Source: Pontivivens nitratireducens (GTDB taxonomy: Bacteria; Pseudomonadota; Alphaproteobacteria; Rhodobacterales; Rhodobacteraceae). Taken from it: a stretch of DNA of 64,000 nt. Made by a program: the position numbers and the translations under genes. Location of the stretch: contig NZ_JACJUQ010000009.1 of the NCBI RefSeq assembly GCF_014235845.1, forward strand, positions 62,001 to 126,000. The letters run 5' to 3'. This document shows, piece by piece, positions 9,243 to 19,000 of this stretch. Each line of letters opens with the position of its first letter. Position 1 is the stretch's first letter. The notes under the pieces are model-generated. The model was not told where the DNA came from, did no database searches, and saw only the letters and a program-made list of their open reading frames with translations.

Positions 9243-10849
9243 GCGCCGCGCCGGGCGGGCCGGGGACAGGCGCGCTCGACGCGATCGGGGCGCCGGTCGA
9301 TCTGCTGGCGCTGATCGTTGGCGGGGTGGCGACACCCTTGATCGGGCCGCCGCCGGGCGCGGAACTGCGCGCGCTGATCCCCGAGTTCGAGAGCGAGCGC
9401 CCCGGTGCGCGCAGGCTGGCCGGGGGCCGGTTGGCCGTGCATGTGCCATTGGGTGACGGGCGCGCGCATCTGTGGCAGGTCGGGGATGGCGACGTCGCGT
9501 TGCCGCATCTTATCCGCACTCTGGTTCGCGCCAGCCGGCAGATCGCCTTTCAGAACAGTGCGCCGGTTGCGGCGGCGCCGGCGGAAAACCGCTGGCGGAT
9601 GCCGCTTTTCCAGTCGCTGGTGTCCTTGCCCAAGCGGCTGAAGACCCGCAGGCTGGTCGCGTTGGAACGTCTGGCCGCTGCCACGGGGTGGACGGGTCTG
9701 GCCTTCATCGAGATCAAGGGCGGACGCGCGCGCAAGGTGCATCGCCTCAGCCCGACGGCGGATCTGCGCAGCGACAGCTTGAGGATTTTTGCCAACCGCA
9801 TGATTGCCGAGGATCAGCCGGTGCTGGCCGTCGATGCGCGGCGGATCGGTGACGGGCCCGCCGATCTGGAACTGTTTTGCGAGGAGCACCGGATCCCCGG
9901 TTTCGTGATCGCACGCCCGGCGGAGGACGGCCTGGCCCTGTACGTCGAGGGGATGCCACCCCCCGACGAGGTGGTCGAGGCACAGGCCGCGCTGTCCGTC
10001 GCCTTTCCCAAGCGGGTGCGCGGCACCGGTGGCTGGGTGCGGCGCGGGCTGGCGGCGGCGGCGGTCGTGGCCTTGATCGCGTTCCTGGCCTGGCCGGTCC
10101 GGTTCGAGGTCACGGCCCCCGGCGAACTGCGCCCGGCGACCAGTGAAATCGTGATCGCGGCGGAGGAAGCGCGTCTGGCCTCCGTTCTGGTCAGCGTCGG
10201 GCAGAGCGTCTCCACCGGGGATGTGATTGCCACGCTGGTTTCCGATCCGCTGGACGAAGCCCGGGACGAGGCGGCGTTGACGCAATTGCTGGAAGGGTTG
10301 AGCGCGCAGGAGGCCCTCGCCGCCGGGGATTACGCGCGCTATCAGTTGGCCCAGCAGCGACAGGACATCGCCGCCCTGCGCGTGGCCCGGCTGGACCAGC
10401 GGATTGATGCGCTGGTCCTGACCGCACCACAGGACGGGCGGATCGCGGATCTGATCAGCCGGGGGGAGGTCGGCGCGATGATGAATGCCGGAACCTCCGT
10501 GGCGGAGGTTCAGGTCGGGGACCGGATGCGGGCTCTGCTGCGCCTGGCCGCGATCGACGCGCCGCTGGTGCGGAGCGGGACCGAAGGCACGTTCGTTCTG
10601 CGCGGCATCAGCGGTCGCAGCTGGCCGGTGACAATCATCGAGGATCCCATCGCCTCACGCAGGGAGGAAGGCGACGTTGTCCTGCTGGTTCTGGCGGAAA
10701 TCGCGGAGGCGGACGCCGCCCTGTTCAAGGGACTGACGGGGATCGCCCGTCTGGATCTGGGGGAGCGCCCGCGCGTGGCCGTCCTGCTGCGCCCCCTCGC
10801 GGAATGGGTCCGGCTGAAGGCCTGGGAAAAGCTGGGTATCGAATTGTGA
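9239..10849 (+). CDS. HlyD-like periplasmic adaptor with long cytoplasmic N-terminal half
   Basis: The 536-residue product has three parts. Residues 1-265 are soluble and unusual for an adaptor; the part around 130-260 (LVALERLAAATGWTGLAF onward) looks like a degenerate sensor-type domain, perhaps GAF-like. One membrane segment lies near residues 268-286. The C-terminal 250 residues resemble HlyD/RND periplasmic adaptors, with a lipoyl-like GQSVSTGDVIATL strand-turn, a short helical hairpin (QLLEGLSAQEALAAGDYARY) and a second lipoyl half (LVLTAPQDGRIADL). Such adaptors bridge inner-membrane pumps and outer-membrane channels. The gene overlaps the genes on both sides (ATGA and GTGA), so it belongs to one operon with the M50 peptidase. 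No ABC ATPase is visible downstream; one could lie upstream of the window. Confidence 0.75.
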   Translation: MSAAPGGPGTGALDAIGAPVDLLALIVGGVATPLIGPPPGAELRALIPEFESERPGARRLAGGRLAVHVPLGDGRAHLWQVGDGDVALPHLIRTLVRASRQIAFQNSAPVAAAPAENRWRMPLFQSLVSLPKRLKTRRLVALERLAAATGWTGLAFIEIKGGRARKVHRLSPTADLRSDSLRIFANRMIAEDQPVLAVDARRIGDGPADLELFCEEHRIPGFVIARPAEDGLALYVEGMPPPDEVVEAQAALSVAFPKRVRGTGGWVRRGLAAAAVVALIAFLAWPVRFEVTAPGELRPATSEIVIAAEEARLASVLVSVGQSVSTGDVIATLVSDPLDEARDEAALTQLLEGLSAQEALAAGDYARYQLAQQRQDIAALRVARLDQRIDALVLTAPQDGRIADLISRGEVGAMMNAGTSVAEVQVGDRMRALLRLAAIDAPLVRSGTEGTFVLRGISGRSWPVTIIEDPIASRREEGDVVLLVLAEIAEADAALFKGLTGIARLDLGERPRVAVLLRPLAEWVRLKAWEKLGIEL

Positions 10850-12840
10850 GCGGCATGGCCGGAGCCGGGCCGCTGCGCGAGGCGCGGTTGCATCTGTCCG
10901 AGGAAGGCGGCCGCCACCTCTACCTGCTGGCCGATCCCGCAAGCGGGCGCATCCTGCGGCTGGAGCCCAAGCTGGCACGCCTGATGGCCAATGTTCGCGC
11001 GCGCCTGAACGGACGCTTGACCGGCACCCCGCCCGAGGAGGAAATCGCCGCCGCAACCGTGATTGGTGAGTTCATCAGGGCGATGCGCGCCGATGCCAGC
11101 GGGGAGCGCAGGCGGAAGTTCAACCCCCTGTTCATGCAGGTGCCGCTGTTCGACGTGGGGCCTTGGCAGAAATATCTGAGAGGCCTCGCTGCCGTGACCT
11201 TCTCGACGTTCGGGGCGGTGGTGTTCGCGATGCTGGCGATGCTCAGCCTGTGGATTCACTCGGCGACGGATGGCGCGATGGTCAGCCGGATCGGCGATAT
11301 CTTCAGCCTGTCGGCCATCGCCACCTTCGCGATGGTCGCGCCGGTGACGAAGGTCCTGCACGAACTGGGGCACGTTCTGGCGGCGACCCGTGCCGGGGTC
11401 AGGGTGCGCAAGGCCGGGGTGATGCTGCTGGGACTGTACCCCCTGCCATTCGTGGACTGTTCCGAGGCGGATTTGCTGGCGCGACGCTCTGGCCGGATCA
11501 TGATCTCGCTTGGGGGGCTGTTCGCGGATCTCAGCGTGGCGATGGTGGCGTTCATCGTCTGGCATCTGGTCGAGGATCCGGCCTTGCGGCAGGTCCTGTC
11601 GTCGCTGGTGGTGTTCAACTCGATCAATACGGTGATTTTCAACCTCAACCCCATTCTGAAGCTGGACGGCTATTTCGCGCTGTCCGACGCGGCGCACCGG
11701 CGCAACTGGCATATGGAAAGCTTCGTGGCGTTGAAATCGGTGCGTTCGGCGCTGGCCGGTTTCGACATGGGCACCGCGATGCGCAGGGTGATGGATGCAC
11801 CGCTGCGGGTGGCCTTCGCGCTGGCCTCGACCGGGTGGAAGATCTGGATCGTGGCGTTCGTGGCGTGGCAGGTGTTGCCGAAATTCCTCGGCCTGGGGCT
11901 GTTTCTGGTGGGTTGGGGGATGGCGGCGATGTTTTTCACGCCGCTTCTGTCCCTGAACGGGGCGTCGCCGCAGGGGCGGGGGCGTAATCAGGGTGCAGGG
12001 GATGGTCCGCGCGGCCCGCGTCGGGCAGGGCGGGGTTGGCTGTGGCTGCCGCTGCTGGCGGGGATCGCGCTGCTCCTGGCGTTCCTGCCGCGCCCCTATC
12101 ATGTGACGGTGCCGCTGGACCTCGACATGGACGGGTCATATGCGATCCGGGTCGCGCAGGGCGGTGTGTTGCGTGCAATGGCCGATGCCGCACATGTCGA
12201 ACCCGGTGCGGCACTGGTGCAGCTTGAGGCGCCCGGAGCGGAGGCGGAACTGGCCCTGGCCGAGGCGGAACGCAGGTTCGATCTGGCACTGGCCGACAGC
12301 GCCGCCGGGCTGGATCCCCTGACCGCCCAGGCGGCCCGCCAGCGCGCCGTGACTTCCGCCGCCAGAGTTGCCCGTTTGCAACAGATAGCGGAGCTGCGAA
12401 CGGTGCGCGCCGCGCAAGCCGGGCTGTTCCGGCCCGAATCTACGTTGCACCGCGGTGCGCAGGTCGGGCCGGGCCGCGTGGTGGGGCACCTTCTGCCCGA
12501 TCATGGGACGGCACGATTGACCGGAGCCTTCCCGGAGATATGGGTCGAGAAGCTGAGCGATGATCTGAGGGGGGCGACCTTGCGCAGCTCGCACTTCTAC
12601 GAAGTCCTTGATCCGGAGCGGGATATCCGACTGGAGGACATGGCCGGGGATGTGACAGGCGGGGTGCGTCTGGCGGTTGTCAGCAGCCACAGCGCCACGG
12701 CCCTGACGGGGGAGCCGCTGTCCACGAGATTGCAATTCGGCGCGGAGCCCCTGTGGCGCCACGCGGTTTTCCGGGGCCGGATATTGTTGCTGAGATTCCG
12801 TGAGGCACAGCAAGCCGCCCAGGGTGCCGCAACGCAATAG
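10846..12840 (+). CDS. M50 family metallopeptidase with HlyD-like C-terminal region
   Basis: The zinc site HELGH lies near residues 172-176 inside a predicted membrane helix, and the second M50 motif LKLDGY supplies Asp near residue 274, so the peptidase core looks intact. About 110 residues precede the first membrane segment and weakly resemble a PqqD-like peptide-binding fold (YLLADPASGRILRL). After several more membrane helices, residues ~410-664 form a periplasmic HlyD-like region. This layout occurs in proteins annotated as putative peptide zinc metalloproteases, paired with HlyD-like adaptors as here. A cleavage or export role on a partner polypeptide is inferred; the giant repeat protein is the closest candidate. 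The GTG at 10846 overlaps the previous stop (GTGA); an ATG at 10855 is an alternative start. Confidence 0.82.
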   Translation: MSGMAGAGPLREARLHLSEEGGRHLYLLADPASGRILRLEPKLARLMANVRARLNGRLTGTPPEEEIAAATVIGEFIRAMRADASGERRRKFNPLFMQVPLFDVGPWQKYLRGLAAVTFSTFGAVVFAMLAMLSLWIHSATDGAMVSRIGDIFSLSAIATFAMVAPVTKVLHELGHVLAATRAGVRVRKAGVMLLGLYPLPFVDCSEADLLARRSGRIMISLGGLFADLSVAMVAFIVWHLVEDPALRQVLSSLVVFNSINTVIFNLNPILKLDGYFALSDAAHRRNWHMESFVALKSVRSALAGFDMGTAMRRVMDAPLRVAFALASTGWKIWIVAFVAWQVLPKFLGLGLFLVGWGMAAMFFTPLLSLNGASPQGRGRNQGAGDGPRGPRRAGRGWLWLPLLAGIALLLAFLPRPYHVTVPLDLDMDGSYAIRVAQGGVLRAMADAAHVEPGAALVQLEAPGAEAELALAEAERRFDLALADSAAGLDPLTAQAARQRAVTSAARVARLQQIAELRTVRAAQAGLFRPESTLHRGAQVGPGRVVGHLLPDHGTARLTGAFPEIWVEKLSDDLRGATLRSSHFYEVLDPERDIRLEDMAGDVTGGVRLAVVSSHSATALTGEPLSTRLQFGAEPLWRHAVFRGRILLLRFREAQQAAQGAATQ

Positions 12841-12921
12841 TGAAAATTGTGTGTATGTCCGCACAGCCTAAAGCACCGCCTCCATACAATAAGCTGAGGA
12901 TTACATCCTGTAGTTGCGTGA

Positions 12922-12940
12922 CACGAACAGCGTATTCGTG
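12922..12940 (+). terminator. Weak hairpin followed by CTTTTC, possible terminator of the M50 operon
   Basis: CACGAA and TTCGTG form a 6-bp stem with a 7-base loop, and CTTTTC follows directly. It lies 82 bp after the M50 stop codon and 80 bp before the autotransporter start. The stem is short, so a regulator-binding site is an equally good reading. Confidence 0.3.
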
Positions 12941-12960
12941 CTTTTCTGCGGCAACCCCCG

Positions 12961-12974
12961 TCCGGCGCGCCGGA
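12961..12974. promoter_or_regulatory. 14-bp perfect palindrome upstream of the autotransporter
   Basis: TCCGGCGCGCCGGA is a perfect palindrome 45 bp upstream of the autotransporter ATG, in the 5' leader or promoter region. It could be an operator or an mRNA hairpin near the ribosome site. High-GC DNA yields such palindromes by chance, so the assignment is weak. Confidence 0.25.
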
Positions 12975-13019
12975 TCATTACCAGGCACGCCCACCACGGC
13001 CTTCGTTTAGGACAGACAG

Positions 13020-16000
13020 ATGACCTTCCAGACCCCTCGCAAGTCGTTCGCGCTTTCAACTGCCATCGTTGGTATGGGCCTTATGAGTTTCCCTGTCATC
13101 GCACAGGCGGGAAGCTGCACGCAGGTCGCACCGCTGACATTTGAGTGTAGCGGAGCACCCGACAATGTGAACGACACGACGCAAACGGTCGCGGCGGGGG
13201 CAACTGGAACGCTGACATTCCTGGCCGGGGCGGGTGTGGATACAACCGGTCTGGCAGGAACGAAGGAGGAGGATGCCCTGCGCGTCGCGGCGGGCACGGG
13301 TGCGGGGTCTTTCACCACGACGATCGTGGCCACCGGATCGCTGACTTCGAACAGCAATGCGCTGGTCCTGTCGCCATTGGGCTCGGCTGATGAGGGTTTC
13401 GTGCAGACGGTAAACCTGGCCGGCACGGTCACCGGTGGCGCGGATTCGGCCTATGACGGTTACGGCATCCTGCTGCTGGATGAGGCCCCTGCGGGCGGTG
13501 GCTTCGGATCGAGCGACATCAATGCCGTTATAAACGTGGAGGGGACGGGGTCCGTCTCAGGCTCGGTCGGGGCGATCCAGTCACTGACATCGCAGTCATT
13601 CACGCTGAACAACGACGGATCGGTGGTCGCGACCACCGGCGCGGCGGTGGAAATCGTGGGGGGTGACGTCGCGCTTGACAACACGGCCACCATCACGGGC
13701 GTTTCGGGCGGCTTCAGCGCGACCACCAGCGGGGCCGCGACGATCGTGAACTCCGGTACGATCACGACTACGGACAATGCGGCGGTGTCGCTGACGGTGA
13801 ATTCCAACAGCGATCTGGGCAATGCGGAGCTGCGCACGATCACCAATACGGGCAGCATCACCTCGACCAACGGGTGGGCCGTCGATGTCAGCAACGATCA
13901 GTCGATGGATCAGCTGCGGGAACTGACCCTGAATCTGGGCGGTACGGTGGCGGGCGGCAGCCGGCTCGGTTCCTCGGCTGGTGCGTCGCAGATCAACGTG
14001 ACAGGCACCGTGACCAATGATGGAAACGCGGTGGAGGTTTCCGGCGCGGGCAATACCGATATCGACGTCTCCGCCACTGGCTCCGTGGTATCGACGGGCG
14101 CGATGGGCATCGTGCAGAGCACGACCGGATCGGGCGGGATCGACGTGAATGTCGCGGCTGGCGGGTCCGTTCAGGGCGCGACGGGCGGCGCAAGCCTGAC
14201 GAACAATGGCTCCGGCGCGGTCGATGTCGGCGTGTCCGGCACGGTAATCGGCCTGTCGGGCAGCGCGCTGAGCATCGCGGACACCGTGGCGGGAGCGGGG
14301 ACGAGCGTCGATCTGGCAAGCGGTTCGACCGTTACCGGCGTCGCGGGCGGTATCGTGGTCACGGCAAACGGATCGGGACCGGCGAGCGTCGATCTGGACG
14401 GCTCCGTCACTGCCTCGGACGCGGCGGGAACCGGGGTGAGCGTGACGGCGGGCGGCGCGAACACATCGACCACCGTGACGCAGGGCGCGCCGGGTGCGAT
14501 CTCCGGCGGGGCACAGGCAATCGTCGTTAGCAACACCGCCACGGGTGCGACCACCGGCGTTACGTTGAACGGCAGCGTCACCCAGACTTCGGCCACGGCG
14601 AGCGATGCGGCCGTGGCGCTCAGCACCAGCGGTGGTGCGGGCGACATGTTCCTGACGGTGAACGGATCGGTCACGGGGGCGGCCTCCGCCGGATCACTGA
14701 TCGCGGTGGACAATTCGGGGGCAGGAGCCGCGACGGTCACGCTCGAAGGTGGTTTCACGGTTGGCGGCACCGCGCCCGACACGCTGATCGACATCGACGG
14801 GGGCGCAGGCTCCGCCGGGATCACGCTGGACGTTCAGGCCGGAGCGGCAATCGCCAGCTCGAACGGTGACGCCATCAACATTTCCTCCGACGGGTCGGGC
14901 GTGGTTGACGTGGATATCGCGCGCTCGGTCACAGGCACCTCGGGTGACGGGTTGGATGTGACGACCGGCGCGGCGGCCACCGGCGTGGATATCGACGTGC
15001 TGGCGGCGGGAACCGTGACGGGCGATGACGTGGCGATCCGTGCGGCGCATAATGGAACGGGCGATCTGAGCATAGATGTGGCCGGGACCGCAGGCGACAT
15101 CGTTGCCACGACCGGGGCCACGGCCACGAATGTCAGTGTCGGGTCCACTGGCGCTGGCGGAACGATGGGGTCGATCACGATCAGCCATGCAGGCAGCGGT
15201 GCGGCGACCGTCGATCTGGACAAGACCGGAGCGGCGGGCCCGATCGACGTCACGACGACAGCGGGCACGACGGCGACCGTCACCAGCGAGAGCAATGTCA
15301 TTTCGGCGACCGGCAACGGCATCGACGTGGATCACGGTGGAGCGGGGCTTGCCTCGGTCGAGTCGAACGGCGCGGTCACGGCGGCTTCGGGAACGGGCAT
15401 CGCGGTGCAGACGACGGGTGCGGGCCTGTCCATCCTGACCGGAGCCGGTGGAACGGTCGATGGTCAAGGCGGGATCGTCGCGGCCAACAATGGCACGGGC
15501 ACGACCATCGTCACGACAAATGCAGCCGTCAATGCGACAACAGGCACGGGCGTCGAGGTGACGGGCGGTGCCGGCGGCTCCGACGTGGGGGTGACGACCA
15601 ATGCCAGTGTCAACGCCGATGGCGCGTTCAATGCCGTGGATGTCACGAATGACGGCTCCGGCACGACGACGGTTGCGGTCAACGCGGCAACGACCAGCGG
15701 TTTGGCGAGTGCCATAGACATCACCGCCTCGGGCGCGGGCGATGTGAGCTTGACCAGTTCCGCCGCCGGGGATGCCAGTGGAACGCGCGGGGCTGTCGTC
15801 TCGAACACCGGCACCTCCAGCACTTCTATCGATCTGGATGGCGATCTGTCCGGGACGACGGGCTTCGGTCTGGATGCGTCCAACGGGGCGGGCGCGCAGA
15901 ACATGAGTGTCATCACTGACGGCACCGTGTCGAGCACCGGCGGCACGGCGGTCAGCATCGCCAATGCCGGCAGCGGAACGACCGGCTACACCGCCAATGC

Positions 16001-19000
16001 CGCGATCACCGGCGGGGCTGGCGGCATCGTGTTGAGCGGCAGCGGCACCACCACCAGCCTGACCACGGGGGCGGGGGGCGACGTCTCTGCCGCGACGGTC
16101 GGGGTTGACCTGAGCAATGATGGCAGCGCTGCGACAATCATCGACCTGGACGGGGATGTCACGTCAGGCGGCAGTTTCGGTGTGCGGGCATCGAACGCGG
16201 CGACGGCGACAACGTTGAGCTTCACCACCGACGGCACCGTGTCGAGCGGCGCGGCCGGAGCCGCGATCAGCCTGTCCACGCAAAGCATGACGGACGGGGC
16301 GATCAATGCGACTGTGAATGGTGCGGTCACCGGCGGCAGCGGCGGGGGCGTCGCGCTCGATAACAGCCAGGGCGCGCTGACGCTCATCACCGATGCCGAT
16401 GGCGATATCTCGGCCACGGGCACCGGCGTCTCCCTGGTGCAGAACAATCTCGGCGGGGCGGTGACGGCGACGCTGGACGGAACGGTCGCGTCCACGACCC
16501 AGGACGCGATCAACATCTCCTCTGTCGGGACGGGCGATATCACGCTGACGACGAACGACGTTGTCACGGCGAGCAGCGGCGATCTGGATGATGTCGCGAT
16601 CAGCATCACGCAGAACGGCGTGGGTGCGGTGGGTGTCACCGCCACGGCCGCGACCTCGGGCGGGCGCGGAATCGAGATCTTCAATCAAGGCAACGGCCTC
16701 AACAACGTCACTGTCAACAACACGGCATCGGTGACGGGATCGGCCGGTTCGGGCATCGCGGTCGCGTCGGGCGGGGCGGGCAGTGCGCCCTCCGGCCTGA
16801 TCCTGATCGATATCGACGGCGCGGTCAGTGGCAACGGAACCGAGGCTGCGGTCAGCGTCACCAACTCCGCGACCTCGACCCAGAATGTCACGTTGGTGGC
16901 GGATGCGGGCATCACGGCGAACGGCACAGGCAACGCGATCACGATCGGGCAGTCCGCAGCCTCGACCGGGGATCTGAGCATTACGACGAATGCAGGCGGC
17001 ACGATCACTGCCGGGACGGGGGCGATCCTCGACGCGACGAACGAAGGCTCCGGCCTGATCGACGTGGCGATCGCGGATGCGGTAAATGGCGGTGGCGCGG
17101 GTCTGAGCATGACCAGTGGCACCGGCGGAATTGCATTCCAGAACAGCGCGGCAGGCACCATCGACGTGGTTGGCGATGCGATCACGGCGACCAATGCGAA
17201 CGGCGCGGCGGGCACCGGGATCGACATTGATGTGAACGGGGCTGTCGACAGCGCCTCCGGCATGGCGGTCGTGACCTCGAATTTGAACGCAGACACGGAT
17301 ATCGACATCGCGGCGGCGAGCAGCGCCGCAGGCACCGTGGTCGAGGCACGTTCGACCAATGGCGATATCGACGTGAACACCGCGCTTGGCGGAACATTGA
17401 GCACATCTGGCAGTGAAATCGCCATCGACGCGCGCGCGGCGGGCGGCAACGTGACGGTGGGAACGCTCGACACGATCGACGCTGGAAACGGTATTCTGGC
17501 GAATGTGGCCAGCGGCAGCGGGGATATCGACATCGACATCGCCGCAGCGATCACCGGCACGGCAGCCGCCGATTCCGAGGGGGTCAACGCCATCAACGCG
17601 GCGACCGACGGGTCCATCGCGATCAGCAACACGGCGACGGGGATCATTTCAGGGTTCACGACCGGTATCCGCGCCGAAAGCGCGTCCGGCACGGGAACGG
17701 TGACGGTGGATCTGGCCGGGGCGGTCACAGGCTCCACCGACGGTGCGGAATTGACTCTGCGCAACGCGGGCGGACTGGATTTCGATCTGAGCGCGGATCT
17801 GACCGGCACGACCGGTGCCGGGCTTGAGGTGATCGGGCTGACGGATCAGGGCGTGCTCGATATTGATCTGAATGCGGGTGGCGATGTGGCTGGGACCACG
17901 GGCATCCTGCTGGCCGGTGGGCCTGAGGTCGATCTCGACTTTGCCAGCGCCGTGACCGCAACCGGCGGACATGCGATCTCGGTCCAGGGGCGCACGGGGG
18001 GTGAGGCGGTCAGCATCGTCGGCACGGCGGCGTCCTCGGTCGATGCGACGGGAGGCAACGGTATCTTCGTCGGCGATCAGGGTGACAGCCCGACAAACTC
18101 CTCCTTCGGTGACATCACGATCGATATGGCCGGTACGGTCGATTCCACGCAGACGGGCATCGCCGTTTCGCAAGCGGGCGCCGGGGACATTGATATCGAC
18201 CTGTCCGGCGCATTGACGGCGGGCGGCAACGGTATTGACGTCCTGACGATCGGGGCGGGCGCGGCGACGATCACGACGACCGGCACCATAGATTCCACAG
18301 GGTCCGGGCTCGACATCGCTTCGATGGGTGCGGGCAACGTCTTGCTGGATATCGACGCCGATGTGACGAATACGGGCACGGATTCTGTCGTGCAGGCCGC
18401 GTCCCTCGGTGCTGGCGACGTGCGGGTGGAGCTTGACGCCGCAGTCAGCGGTCTGGCGGCGGACTCGGGTGTCGAAATCCAGAATTCGGTCGGCGGCACG
18501 GTTGCTTTCGTCGCCGGGGCAGATGGGGATATCACGGCGCTGAACACCGGGCTTGCCATCGACAATTCGGCGGGAACCGCGACTCTGGTCGATACCGATG
18601 GCGATGTTACCGGCAATGTCGGCATGATCGTCGTGGCAAGCGGTTCCGGCGCGGGGGCGACCACACTCGACGCGGGAGGTGACGTGACGGGGCGCACCGG
18701 CGATGCGATCACGGCCAGCACCACAAATGGTGACGCGCTGTCGATCACGGTTTCGGGCGCGGTCACTGCTGCCGATGACGGGATCGACGCCACGAACACG
18801 GACGGTACCGACAGCACGATCATGGTCACCTCCACAGGCAGCGTGAACAGCGTTGATGGCGGTGTGCTGCTGGTGCATTCGGGCACCGGCGCGGCGCGGA
18901 TCGATCTGGACGGCGCGGTCGCGCAGTCGGGCTTCATCGACGCGCAGAACGCGGTCAACCTGACGGTGAGCAGCGGAACGCAAGGGATCATTGAGGCTGG

